Shown here: in pieces, positions 8,976-17,884 of the stretch | Layout of the letters: each line of letters opens with the position of its first letter | Position numbering within the stretch: position 1 is the first letter of the stretch | Notes under the pieces: generated by a model | Databases searched by the model: none | The model's input: the letters and a program-made list of their open reading frames with translations, nothing else | Told to the model about the DNA's origin: nothing | Program-made: the position numbers and the translations under genes | Assembly: GCA_017860575.1 (NCBI GenBank) | Contig: JAGDMS010000006.1 | Span: forward strand, 1-37,615 | DNA from: Deltaproteobacteria bacterium | Lineage (GTDB): Bacteria; Desulfobacterota; Binatia; HRBIN30 | Reading direction: 5' to 3' | DNA: 37,615 bases

Positions 8976-9231
8976 ACCGGAGGCTCTTCACCGGCGCACA
9001 TCCGAGAAAGCTTCGGTCGGCTCCTTTCCGACCTCTGCTCGCCTTTCCTCGCCGGCGGTCCACTCCCGGCAAGACCAATTTAACCAGCTGTCCCCCTGCC
9101 GCAACCGGCACAGAGGATGTTCTCGGAAAAATTCTACACGTCGTCGCAGTTGCACGGCGCGCAGACCACGGCGACGTTCGCGCTTTTCGCGATTCTGTTT
9201 TATGAATCGTCCTTTAAGCAAAGGAGATCGC

Positions 9232-10707
9232 ATGGCTACCACGAAACGCACTCGCCCGTCCGCCGTCCGGAACGCACGCAACGTCGGCAGGTGGGATCTA
9301 GAGGCGGACGTCGTGGTTGTCGGATATGGTTGTGCCGGCGCCTCTGCCGCGATCGAAGCGGTGGAAGCCGGGGCGGACACACTGATCGTCGAACGGGCCA
9401 GCGGTGGCGGCGGCACCTCAGCAAACGCCGGCGGGCTCCTTTATATGGGCGGCGGAACCCCGGTGCAGCGGGCCTGCGGCTTCGAGGACACGCCGGAGGA
9501 GATGTTCAAGTTTCTGATGGCGGCGTGCGGACCGGATCCCGACGCAGCAAAGATTCGGGTGTATTGCGATGATAGCGTGGCGCATTTTCACTGGCTGGTC
9601 GCGCATGGCGTGCCCTTCAAGAACAGCTTCTATCCGGAGCCGTGGGAGCCGCCCACCGATGACTGTCTAACGTATTCCGGCGGCGAGAATGGCTACCCGT
9701 TCAACCGGATCGCCAAGCCGGCACCGCGGGCGCACAAGCCGCAGTGTGTCGGGTCAGCCGGCGGCCTCCTCATGCAGAAGCTCACGGCAGCCGCGGACGG
9801 CAGCGGCGCACGCATCGAGTGCGACGCACGCTGCGAAGCCTTGGTCGTCGATGATGCGCGCAGGGTTGTTGGTGTCGTCGTCTGGCAAGATCGGACGGAG
9901 CGCCTGGTACGTGCCCGGCGCGGGGTGATCCTGACGGCAGGTGGCTTCGTGAACAATCCCGAGATGGTGCAGCGCCACGTTCCCCTGCTCGCGCGTTGTG
10001 CCGTCAAAACCGGCACTGAAACCGACGATGGCCGCGCCATCCGGATGGCGATGAGTGCGGGCGCCGATGTCATTCGCATGCATGCCGCCGAGGTCGCGTA
10101 CCCGCTCGCCCCCCACCGCCTGATGCGCGGTATTTTGGTCAACCGCTACGGCCAGCGCTTCATCAACGAGGACACCTACTTCGGCCGGTTGGCACAGGAG
10201 GGCCTGTTCCGCCAGGATGGCGAGATGTTCCTCATCGTCGACACGGCCATCTACGAGCCAACCGCCTTCGGCATGCAAGCCGCCTTTGTGGAGGAGAGCA
10301 TGGCTGCACTCGAACGCGCCATCGGTCTCCCGACGGAATCGCTACAAGCCGCAGTGGCATACTACAATCGTTTTGCGGCACGCGGGGAAGATCCGCTGTT
10401 TCACAAGACCGCAACGTTGCTGCAGCCACTGTCGACGCCACCCTATGCCGCGTTCGACTGCCGCTTGAGCACGCAAGACGTCTCGGTCAATGCCACGTTC
10501 AGCGGCTTCACGCTCGGCGGCCTGCATACCCTGCCGACCGGTGAGGTACTGGACCCCGACGGCCAAATCATTCCCGGTCTCTATGCCGCCGGTCGCACCA
10601 CGTCCGGGGTAGCCGCGGGCGGTTACTGTAGCGGCCTCTCGCTTGGGGATGGCACCTTCTTTGGCCGCAAGGCCGGCCGTAGCGCCGCGATGGCGCCCGC
10701 GGTCTGA
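9232..10707 (+). CDS. FAD-dependent oxidoreductase, fumarate reductase/3-ketosteroid dehydrogenase-like
   Basis: DVVVVGYGCAGASAAIEAVEAGADTLIVERASGGGGTSANAGG Rossmann motif; C-terminal GLYAAGRTTSGVAAGGYCSGLSLGDGTFFGRKAG; AAAGGAG ribosome-binding site ahead of ATG at 9232. Confidence 0.85.
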   Translation: MATTKRTRPSAVRNARNVGRWDLEADVVVVGYGCAGASAAIEAVEAGADTLIVERASGGGGTSANAGGLLYMGGGTPVQRACGFEDTPEEMFKFLMAACGPDPDAAKIRVYCDDSVAHFHWLVAHGVPFKNSFYPEPWEPPTDDCLTYSGGENGYPFNRIAKPAPRAHKPQCVGSAGGLLMQKLTAAADGSGARIECDARCEALVVDDARRVVGVVVWQDRTERLVRARRGVILTAGGFVNNPEMVQRHVPLLARCAVKTGTETDDGRAIRMAMSAGADVIRMHAAEVAYPLAPHRLMRGILVNRYGQRFINEDTYFGRLAQEGLFRQDGEMFLIVDTAIYEPTAFGMQAAFVEESMAALERAIGLPTESLQAAVAYYNRFAARGEDPLFHKTATLLQPLSTPPYAAFDCRLSTQDVSVNATFSGFTLGGLHTLPTGEVLDPDGQIIPGLYAAGRTTSGVAAGGYCSGLSLGDGTFFGRKAGRSAAMAPAV

Positions 10708-10738
10708 CCCGGTGGTCTGTTGGGGACTCCGCATCCGC

Positions 10739-10768
10739 ACCGACCGCCGCTCAGCGCGGCGGATCGGT
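10739..10768. terminator. Terminator-like hairpin between convergent genes
   Basis: ACCGACCGCCGC-TCAGC-GCGGCGG(A)TCGGT: 12-bp stem with one bulge; the stop codon of the APH-family gene lies in the loop; no T-tract. Confidence 0.4.
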
Positions 10769-11875
10769 CCAGCGGTACGGGATCTCGAGAATATCGGCGA
10801 GCAACTGCGTCGCGACGTTGTTGATCGACATGTTCATCTCAGGCGGCACTCGGCCGGATGCGGTGAGACGTTCGCCGAGGGGGATGAACACGGTCGTGTA
10901 CCGCAGCGCCGCGAACGCCTCGAAGTAGGTCATCTTCCTCAAATGACGGCCCGTCAGTGCGTTGTAGTACGCAACCTGTTCCTCGCGTGTCGGCAATCCC
11001 TCCGGGCGTGGAATGCCATAGCCCTCGTGGGCGGCGCGGTCTTGCGACAGCCACCAACCGACATCGACCTCCGGAGGCGCCAACGCAACCGCCTCCCAGT
11101 CGGTGACGGCTGCGCACGTATAGTCGGCAAAAATCATGTTGCCGATACGCGCATCACCCCAACTGATGACGAGGTCGCTTTCCACCGGGAAATTGTCTTC
11201 CAGCCAATCAAAAGCACGCTCGAGGATTGCATGCGTGCGGCCATGCAGTTCACGCCGCGCATAGTCGCGGTAGAGCTCCAGTTGCCACCTGAGGCCAGGG
11301 GTTCTCCCCTCCGGCACCAGCCACGCAAGTTCCGCCGCCTTCCAATCGATGCGGTGAATCCGCGCCAGCGCCTCGAGCCCGCTCTCCACCAACCGGCGCC
11401 GCTGCGCCGGTGTCGCCTCTTCAACCAGAAAGCCCGACTGGCTGTAGGGCGGCACGTCGGACGGCACCCGGCCATCCACGTATTCCATGACGAAGAACGG
11501 CCGTCCGAGCACGCTCGAGCGGTGTTCATATCCGATCAACGGGGCGATCGGTACGGTGCTGTGCTGCGCAACCGCCGCCATGGCCCGATACTGAATCTCC
11601 ACCGAAGGCAAGCGCTCCGCCGTTTGCGGCGGGAATATCGGCGGGCTCATCGGCTCGATGCGCATGACGTAGCGCCCCTCGCGCCGTCGCCCTGCCTCCC
11701 GCCACGCCGCACGAAAGATGACGGTCTCATTGGAAAATCCCGTCTCCTTTGGCGTGATCAGATCGTGGATATCTACCCCCTGAGCCCCAGGCCAACGGGC
11801 TTCCAGCCAGCCGGCAAGGAGCCGCGGGAGCTCATCGTGAGCCAGCACTGTACCGACACTGTCTGCTTGATCCAT
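10751..11875 (-). CDS. Phosphotransferase, aminoglycoside phosphotransferase (APH)/choline kinase-like family
   Basis: GFSNETVIFRAAW, FFVMEYVDG, LARIHRIDW, VISWGDARIGNMIF, AAVTDWEAVALAPPEVDVGWW. Confidence 0.85.
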   Translation of the reverse strand: MDQADSVGTVLAHDELPRLLAGWLEARWPGAQGVDIHDLITPKETGFSNETVIFRAAWREAGRRREGRYVMRIEPMSPPIFPPQTAERLPSVEIQYRAMAAVAQHSTVPIAPLIGYEHRSSVLGRPFFVMEYVDGRVPSDVPPYSQSGFLVEEATPAQRRRLVESGLEALARIHRIDWKAAELAWLVPEGRTPGLRWQLELYRDYARRELHGRTHAILERAFDWLEDNFPVESDLVISWGDARIGNMIFADYTCAAVTDWEAVALAPPEVDVGWWLSQDRAAHEGYGIPRPEGLPTREEQVAYYNALTGRHLRKMTYFEAFAALRYTTVFIPLGERLTASGRVPPEMNMSINNVATQLLADILEIPYRWTDPPR

Positions 11876-12047
11876 CCGGTGTCACCTAACCTTTCCAGAG
11901 CGATCGCTTGCCCGAACAGACGAGAACGCACCAGCGCAACCGTACGAAAATGTCAGCCACTTATCACGCAGGGCGTATTGCTTGCTAATGCCGCGCGTCG
12001 TTGCAGGTGGCATGCGAGTTGCTGCCCTCCAGCGGTCGGGGGGATTG

Positions 12048-14498
12048 ATGGCCGACACAAACGGCGATCTAGCGTTGCTGCGATTCTTGGCGCGGACCGG
12101 CGTGCTCACCAATGATCTGGCGCAGGTTGCCGAAGCGCAGCTCCCAAATCTCGCGAACGGCAGAAACCTGATCGACGTCCTCCGCGACAAGGGCGTGCTG
12201 CAGGAGGACGATTTAGCCAAGACGCTCGCCAGCAAGCTGCAGCTGCCGTTTGTCGACTTGCCGACCGTGGCGTTGGACTCGACCATCGGCGCCTTGCTCA
12301 AGGAGGAGTTGGCCATGCACTACAAGGCCGTCCCCACAGGTGTCGACGGCCCAACGTTGACCATTACGATGGCGAATCCGCTCGACCACGCGGCCATTCG
12401 CGCCATCGAATTCGCCACGGGCAAGCGCGTGCAAATCGGCGTCGCGGCACAAACGGCGGTACGTGATGCTATCGATCATCTCTACCATCTGGAGGAAGCG
12501 CTCGACACCTACCTGAAGGGGATTCCCGGGGACGGCGACGCCCCGATCGCCGAACTGCGGGAGGGCTCCGCAGCGGACATCCGGGGGCTGGAGCGCGACT
12601 GCCCCGTTGCCCCCGTGGTCAAGCTGTTCAATTCGATTCTGCGCGAGGCCTTGCGCACCGGCGCCAGCGATATCCACATCGAGGCGACCAGCACGGGGCT
12701 TCGCGTCCGCAACCGCGTCGACGGACTGCTGGAGGAGTTTTTGCGGCTGCCGAAGTGGGTGCAAGACCCTCTCATCGCACGATGCAAGGTGCTCGCCAAA
12801 CTCGACATCACCGAGCGCCGCGTCCCGCAGGATGGCCGTATCAAAATTCGCTACGGCGACTCCGTCGTGGATCTGCGGGTGTCGAGTCTTCCGACACAGT
12901 ACGGTGAGAAGGTCACGATGCGGGTGCTCGACTCCGGCACAGCGCCCGCCAACCTGGAAAAGTTCAGTTTTGCCGAGCGTGAACTCGGCTGGATTCGCCA
13001 CGCCATCAAACGGCCTGAGGGACTCGTTCTGGTCACCGGCCCGACCGGCAGCGGTAAGACCACCACGCTCTACGGCATGATCGCTGAGGTGGTCGCGCCT
13101 GAGCGCAACGTCGTCACCATCGAGAATCCGATCGAGTACCAGATGGAGGGCGTCAATCAGGTCGAGATCAACGATAGGCAGGGACTCACGTTCGCCAGCA
13201 CCCTACGTTCGATCCTCCGGCAGGATCCGGATGTCATTCTAGTGGGGGAGATCCGGGACACAGAGACCGCGGAAATCGCGCTGCGGGCGGCGCACACCGG
13301 GCATCTGGTGCTCAGCACGCTGCACACCAATGACGCGGTGGCCACGATCACACGGCTGCTCGATCTGGGAATCGAACCGTACCTGTTGGCCTCGGCGCTG
13401 AATCTGGTCATTGCGCAACGCCTGGTGCGGCGGGTGTGCGCACACTGCGCCGCACCCGACGAACCGGATGTCGCCGCGCTGCGTCGACTGGAGATCCACG
13501 ACGGCAACCATCAGTTTCGCCGCGGCCGCGGCTGCAAGCAGTGCCGTGGTTCAGGCTATGCCGGTCGGATCGGCATTTTCGAGGTGATCCCGATTACCGC
13601 TCGCATGGGTCGATTGATCGAGAAACGTGCCCTGGAAAGCGCGATGCGCGCGCAGGCGCGGGCCGATGGTACTGTCTTCCTGTCCACCCACGCCGCGCAC
13701 AGGGTGTGCGCCGGTATGACCACCGCGGACGAAGCCCTCCGCATTGTGGATGTCGGTAACCAGCAGCCTCGTTGCCCGTCATGCAACCACTCGGTCGAGG
13801 ATACGTTCGCCGTCTGCCCCCATTGTGCGACCGTCCTGCGCCGGAACTGCGGGAACTGCGGCGTGCAGCTCGATGAGGAGTGGCGGATCTGCCCGCACTG
13901 TGCCACGCCGGTGCGGCAACGGATATCCGCCCCCGCGCCGGTCCAGGAACCCAAGGCTCCCGCACCCGGACCCCCGGCCACACTCCAACCTCTCCCCGCG
14001 CTCGGCCCCGTCGTCACCCCGTCGACCACGGCGCGTCAGTTCCGCGCTCTGGTCGTTGACGATCACGCCGACATGCGCCGCTTGATTTCCCTGGCACTGG
14101 AGCGCAGCGGGCTTCCGATCCTGGTCAGCACCGCTGAAAATGGGATTCAGGCGCTCGAGCAAGCCGGCCACGATCCACCCGACCTCGTACTACTCGACCT
14201 CATGATGCCGGGCATGGATGGCTTCGAGGTCTGCCAACAATTGCGCGGAAATGTCCGCACCGCCTTCGTGCCCATCTTGATGCTCACGGCGCGCAATGAT
14301 GCGGCCAGCCGAGCCCGCGGCTTCCTCGTCGGCACCGACGACTATGTCAGCAAGCCGTTCGCGCGCGCCGAGTTGGTCGCACGGGTCCGCCGGCTGATCG
14401 AGCGAACGTACGGAACGGTCCTGACCACAGGATCCGACGTCGTGCCCACAGCGGCTGACGACACCGTCACACGCCCGCTCGGCGTCTCACTGCAGTAG
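12048..14498 (+). CDS. GspE/PilB-family secretion/pilus ATPase fused to double zinc ribbon and response-regulator receiver domain
   Basis: MshEN-like N-terminus; Walker A GPTGSGKTTTLY; Walker B DPDVILVGEIRD; CAHC/CKQC zinc motif; then RCPSCNH..CPHCATVLRRNCGNCG..CPHC; Pro-rich linker; REC domain (ALVVDDHADMR..DLVLLDLMMPGMDG..LMLTAR..YVSKPF). GGGGGG ahead of ATG at 12048. Confidence 0.9.
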   Translation: MADTNGDLALLRFLARTGVLTNDLAQVAEAQLPNLANGRNLIDVLRDKGVLQEDDLAKTLASKLQLPFVDLPTVALDSTIGALLKEELAMHYKAVPTGVDGPTLTITMANPLDHAAIRAIEFATGKRVQIGVAAQTAVRDAIDHLYHLEEALDTYLKGIPGDGDAPIAELREGSAADIRGLERDCPVAPVVKLFNSILREALRTGASDIHIEATSTGLRVRNRVDGLLEEFLRLPKWVQDPLIARCKVLAKLDITERRVPQDGRIKIRYGDSVVDLRVSSLPTQYGEKVTMRVLDSGTAPANLEKFSFAERELGWIRHAIKRPEGLVLVTGPTGSGKTTTLYGMIAEVVAPERNVVTIENPIEYQMEGVNQVEINDRQGLTFASTLRSILRQDPDVILVGEIRDTETAEIALRAAHTGHLVLSTLHTNDAVATITRLLDLGIEPYLLASALNLVIAQRLVRRVCAHCAAPDEPDVAALRRLEIHDGNHQFRRGRGCKQCRGSGYAGRIGIFEVIPITARMGRLIEKRALESAMRAQARADGTVFLSTHAAHRVCAGMTTADEALRIVDVGNQQPRCPSCNHSVEDTFAVCPHCATVLRRNCGNCGVQLDEEWRICPHCATPVRQRISAPAPVQEPKAPAPGPPATLQPLPALGPVVTPSTTARQFRALVVDDHADMRRLISLALERSGLPILVSTAENGIQALEQAGHDPPDLVLLDLMMPGMDGFEVCQQLRGNVRTAFVPILMLTARNDAASRARGFLVGTDDYVSKPFARAELVARVRRLIERTYGTVLTTGSDVVPTAADDTVTRPLGVSLQ

Positions 14499-14499
14499 C

Positions 14500-14515
14500 C
14501 GTCAGCCGACTGACG
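14500..14515. terminator. Short hairpin between convergent genes
   Basis: CGTCAG-CCGA-CTGACG immediately after the ATPase gene. Confidence 0.3.
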
Positions 14516-14533
14516 ACCCGAGGACCGCGGGCG

Positions 14534-16237
14534 TCAGCGAATCTCCACGACCTCCGGCATCAGGGTCAACCAACTCCCTTCGGAAAACGGCGGCAGCAGC
14601 CGCTGCAGCACGTGTTGCCATGTTGGCGGGAGTTCCACCGCGGCATGGCCCGACAGAAACCCACCAATGCGATCAAGGAAACCGTGTGCCTGCGGGTAGT
14701 AGGCGAGCTCGACCTCCTGCGTCGCCGCGATCCCCGCCGCGGCCTTGGCGGCTCGGATCGCCACCTGGAATCCACCCAGTTCGTCGATCAGACCGTTGTC
14801 CTTGGCTTGGGCACCTGTCCACACCCGCCCGCGACCGATCTCATTCACCCGCTCGGCCGTCATCTGGCGACCGCTCGCGACGCGACTGACGAAGACACTG
14901 TAGATGTGGTCCAGTTCGGCAACAAGTTTCTGGCGACCGGCCGCCGTCAACGGCTCCGTCATCGCCTCCAGATCGGCAAACTTGCCCCGGCTGATGGTCT
15001 GCGTGTTGATGCCCATACGGGCCAGCAGTCCGCGGACGTTGGGCCGCGCCATCAGCACACCGATCGAACCGGTCAACGATGCCGGCTGGGCCACGATGCG
15101 ATTGGCGCCGGCGCCGATGTAGTAGCCACCAGACCCGGCAATGTCGGACATCGACACGATGACCGGTTTCTTGGTGCGTGCCTGTTGGGTGGCACGCCAG
15201 ATCACGTCCGAGGCCAGGGCCGAACCGCCCGGACTGTCGATGCGTAGGATAATGGCGCGGGCATCGGCGTCACCGGCCGCCTCGTTGAGCGCCTGCGACA
15301 GCGTGTCGGCACCAACGGTCTCCCCCTGCACGGAGGTGCCCCCCTCGCCCATGGCGATCGTCCCCGCCGCGTACACCACCGCGATTTTCGGTCCCTGCCC
15401 CAAGCCCAAGCTCTGTGGCGTCACCTGGACATAGTCACGCATGGGTACCAACGGCGTGTTCTCTGCGCCGAGTTCCTCGTGGATGTCGTCCAGGTGCTTG
15501 GTGCCGTCGCTCAACTGTGCCCTCTCGAACTCGGCTGGCGAGACGGGCGCTTGCTCGATCAGCGCGGCAATTCTCTCGGGGGCCATTCCGCGACCACGGG
15601 CGAGACCGTCGACGAACTGCGCATTGAGGCTGTCGAGCAGCGCGTCCGCCATTTCGCGATGGGCCGGGGTCATCTCCTTGCCGGCAATCGCATCGCCGGC
15701 GGTTTTGTATTCACCGATCTTTTCGACATCCATCTGGATGTCGACCTTGTCCCAGAGACCACCCAGAAACAGGAACTGTGACACCAGACCGGTCAGCGGT
15801 GTGGTGACATCCGGGGACAGGTAGATCCGGTCGGCGGCCGTCGCCAAGTAGTATTCCTGGTTGCCGCCCCCTTCCTGCTGCAGCAACGCCAGCAGCGGCT
15901 TTCCGGATTGCTTGTACTCGAGCAACGCGTCACGGATCTCCTGCGTCTTGGCCCAGCCGACCTCCAGCGCGGAGATTCTCACGATCACGCCCTTCAGTCG
16001 CTGATCAACCCGCGCCTCACGAATGATGCCCAGCAGATCGATCAAGGTTCGCATCCGCCGGCGCAGCAACCGGCCGAACAGGTCCTGTGGAGGGGCCTCC
16101 GCATAATTGCCGCCAACTTCCAAGACAAGGTAACTGTTGGCGGGAATCGTCGGCCCGCGTAAGGCTCGTCGCCCGACGAGCACTGCCACCACCACGAGGA
16201 TGACCACAATCAGAAGGTAACGTCTGCGTCTGCGCAT
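14534..16237 (-). CDS. sppA: Signal peptide peptidase SppA (S49 family, long form)
   Basis: N-terminal [78 protein letters not shown] at 16237. Confidence 0.9.
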   Translation of the reverse strand: MRRRRRYLLIVVILVVVAVLVGRRALRGPTIPANSYLVLEVGGNYAEAPPQDLFGRLLRRRMRTLIDLLGIIREARVDQRLKGVIVRISALEVGWAKTQEIRDALLEYKQSGKPLLALLQQEGGGNQEYYLATAADRIYLSPDVTTPLTGLVSQFLFLGGLWDKVDIQMDVEKIGEYKTAGDAIAGKEMTPAHREMADALLDSLNAQFVDGLARGRGMAPERIAALIEQAPVSPAEFERAQLSDGTKHLDDIHEELGAENTPLVPMRDYVQVTPQSLGLGQGPKIAVVYAAGTIAMGEGGTSVQGETVGADTLSQALNEAAGDADARAIILRIDSPGGSALASDVIWRATQQARTKKPVIVSMSDIAGSGGYYIGAGANRIVAQPASLTGSIGVLMARPNVRGLLARMGINTQTISRGKFADLEAMTEPLTAAGRQKLVAELDHIYSVFVSRVASGRQMTAERVNEIGRGRVWTGAQAKDNGLIDELGGFQVAIRAAKAAAGIAATQEVELAYYPQAHGFLDRIGGFLSGHAAVELPPTWQHVLQRLLPPFSEGSWLTLMPEVVEIR

Positions 16238-16420
16238 ACCCGCCTCCACTGCCGCGATGTATTGACGGTTCTCTACCCCACGACCCGACAGGTGCCAAGC
16301 GCGGAGCGCGCGGTGAAGCACTTCAGCGGACTGGCTGTGCCATCCGCGTGCCTCTCTGGGCGCGGTGCTTGCGGTCTCGGTCGCACTCTCGTAGCCTCCG
16401 ATCGAGAGAGTGCATCTGCG

Positions 16421-17341
16421 ATGACGCCACTGCTGACCAGCCTGCTCCAATCCACGGTGACGATGGCGGTACCGTTACTGCTGGCGGCGCTGGGAGAACT
16501 GTTGGCGGAGCGAGCGGGCGTCATCAACATCGGACTCGAAGGACTGCTGCTCATGGGGGCGTTCGCCGGGATGGTGGCAACCTACGCGACAACGGTGCCG
16601 CTTTGCGGGCTGCTGGCCGCCTGGGTGTGCGGACTCGCGCTCGCGCTGCTGTTCGCCTACGTCGTGATCGTTCATCGCGCCAATCAGATCGTCGTAGGAA
16701 CGGCGCTGAATCTGCTCGCGCTGGGCATTACCGGCGTGGCCTATCGGGCCGTTTTCGGAGTCACCGGGGCCACGCTGACGGTTGGCGGCTTTGCACCTGT
16801 GCCCCTGCCCGTGTTGTCGTCGCTGCCGATCCTCGGACCCGCCGTGTTTTCACAGACGCTGCTGGGGTATCTCGCCTTCCTGCTCGTACCGCTCGTCTGG
16901 TTCGGCCTCTACCAAACCATTCCCGGGTTGCAGCTGCGCATGGTCGGTGAGAATCCCGCTGCCGCGGCGGCGCAGGGTGTCCCCGTACGGCGCACCCAGC
17001 TGCTGGCGCTGCTCGGATGCGGGCTTCTAGCCGCAACCGCCGGCGCCTACCTGGCCATTGCCTACGCCCACACGTTCATCGAGGGCATGTCGGCTGGTCG
17101 CGGCTTTATTGCGTTGGCGATCGTGATTTTCGGTCGCTGGTCGCCGTGGGGCATCGTGGGCGCGGCACTCCTCTTCGGTCTGGCCACCGCGCTGCAGTTC
17201 CACGTCCAGGCACTGGGCCTGCCGATCCCGTATCAGTTCCCCCTGATGCTGCCGTATGTGTTGACATTGCTCATGCTGGCCGGCAACGCCGGTGTCACGA
17301 ACGCACCGGCCGCGTTGGGTGCCCCGGTCGACGGAAACTGA
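16421..17341 (+). CDS. ABC transporter permease, nucleoside/simple-sugar type (BPD_transp_2, YufQ-like)
   Basis: PLLLAALGELLAERAGVINIGLEGLLLMGAFAGMV is characteristic of the family; multiple TM helices. Confidence 0.85.
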   Translation: MTPLLTSLLQSTVTMAVPLLLAALGELLAERAGVINIGLEGLLLMGAFAGMVATYATTVPLCGLLAAWVCGLALALLFAYVVIVHRANQIVVGTALNLLALGITGVAYRAVFGVTGATLTVGGFAPVPLPVLSSLPILGPAVFSQTLLGYLAFLLVPLVWFGLYQTIPGLQLRMVGENPAAAAAQGVPVRRTQLLALLGCGLLAATAGAYLAIAYAHTFIEGMSAGRGFIALAIVIFGRWSPWGIVGAALLFGLATALQFHVQALGLPIPYQFPLMLPYVLTLLMLAGNAGVTNAPAALGAPVDGN

Positions 17342-17389
17342 GCCGCAGCCTGGGCCGCCAGCGGCCTGACGCGATTGCCGCACGGTCGG

Positions 17390-17884
17390 TCACCGCTGGC
17401 CGGCGGGTGGCTCGTCGCGCACTACCAGCGAGTACACCACCAGGATCGCCATCCCGACGGTGATGCAGGAGTCGGCCACGTTGAAGGTGGGCCAATGATA
17501 GTCGCGCCAGTAGACGTCGAGGAAATCGGTCACCTCTCCCGACGTCATCCGATCAATCAGGTTCCCCAGCGCGCCGCCTAGAATGGAGCCGAGTGCTACG
17601 AGCAGCCACCACTGCCCGGGCTGTACGCGGCGCACGAACATGAGCAGTACGACGATGGCCACGCACGACGCCATCAAGAAGAAGGGCAGGCGCCAGGCGC
17701 GCGCGCCCTGATTGAGCAAGCCGAAGGCGCCGCCCGCGTTACGCGCGTGGGTGATCCGGAAGAAGGAATCGATGACGCTCAGGGACTCGTACAGGGCGAA
17801 GTGCTGACGGATGTACCACTTGCTGATCTGGTCGACGATCACGGCGACCCCGGCGAGGCTGAGGACCACCGCGTACTTGTTCAT
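17390..17884 (-). CDS. lspA: Lipoprotein signal peptidase (signal peptidase II)
   Basis: DQISKWYIRQHF, ARNAGGAFGLL, GALGNLIDRM, VTDFLDVYW, TFNVADSCI; start overlaps the ileS stop. Confidence 0.95.
   Translation of the reverse strand: MNKYAVVLSLAGVAVIVDQISKWYIRQHFALYESLSVIDSFFRITHARNAGGAFGLLNQGARAWRLPFFLMASCVAIVVLLMFVRRVQPGQWWLLVALGSILGGALGNLIDRMTSGEVTDFLDVYWRDYHWPTFNVADSCITVGMAILVVYSLVVRDEPPAGQR

Noticed and set aside
10643-12115. 490-aa plus-strand ORF
   Set aside because: Overlaps the clearly supported APH-family gene antisense; Arg/His-rich composition typical of shadow ORFs in high-GC DNA.
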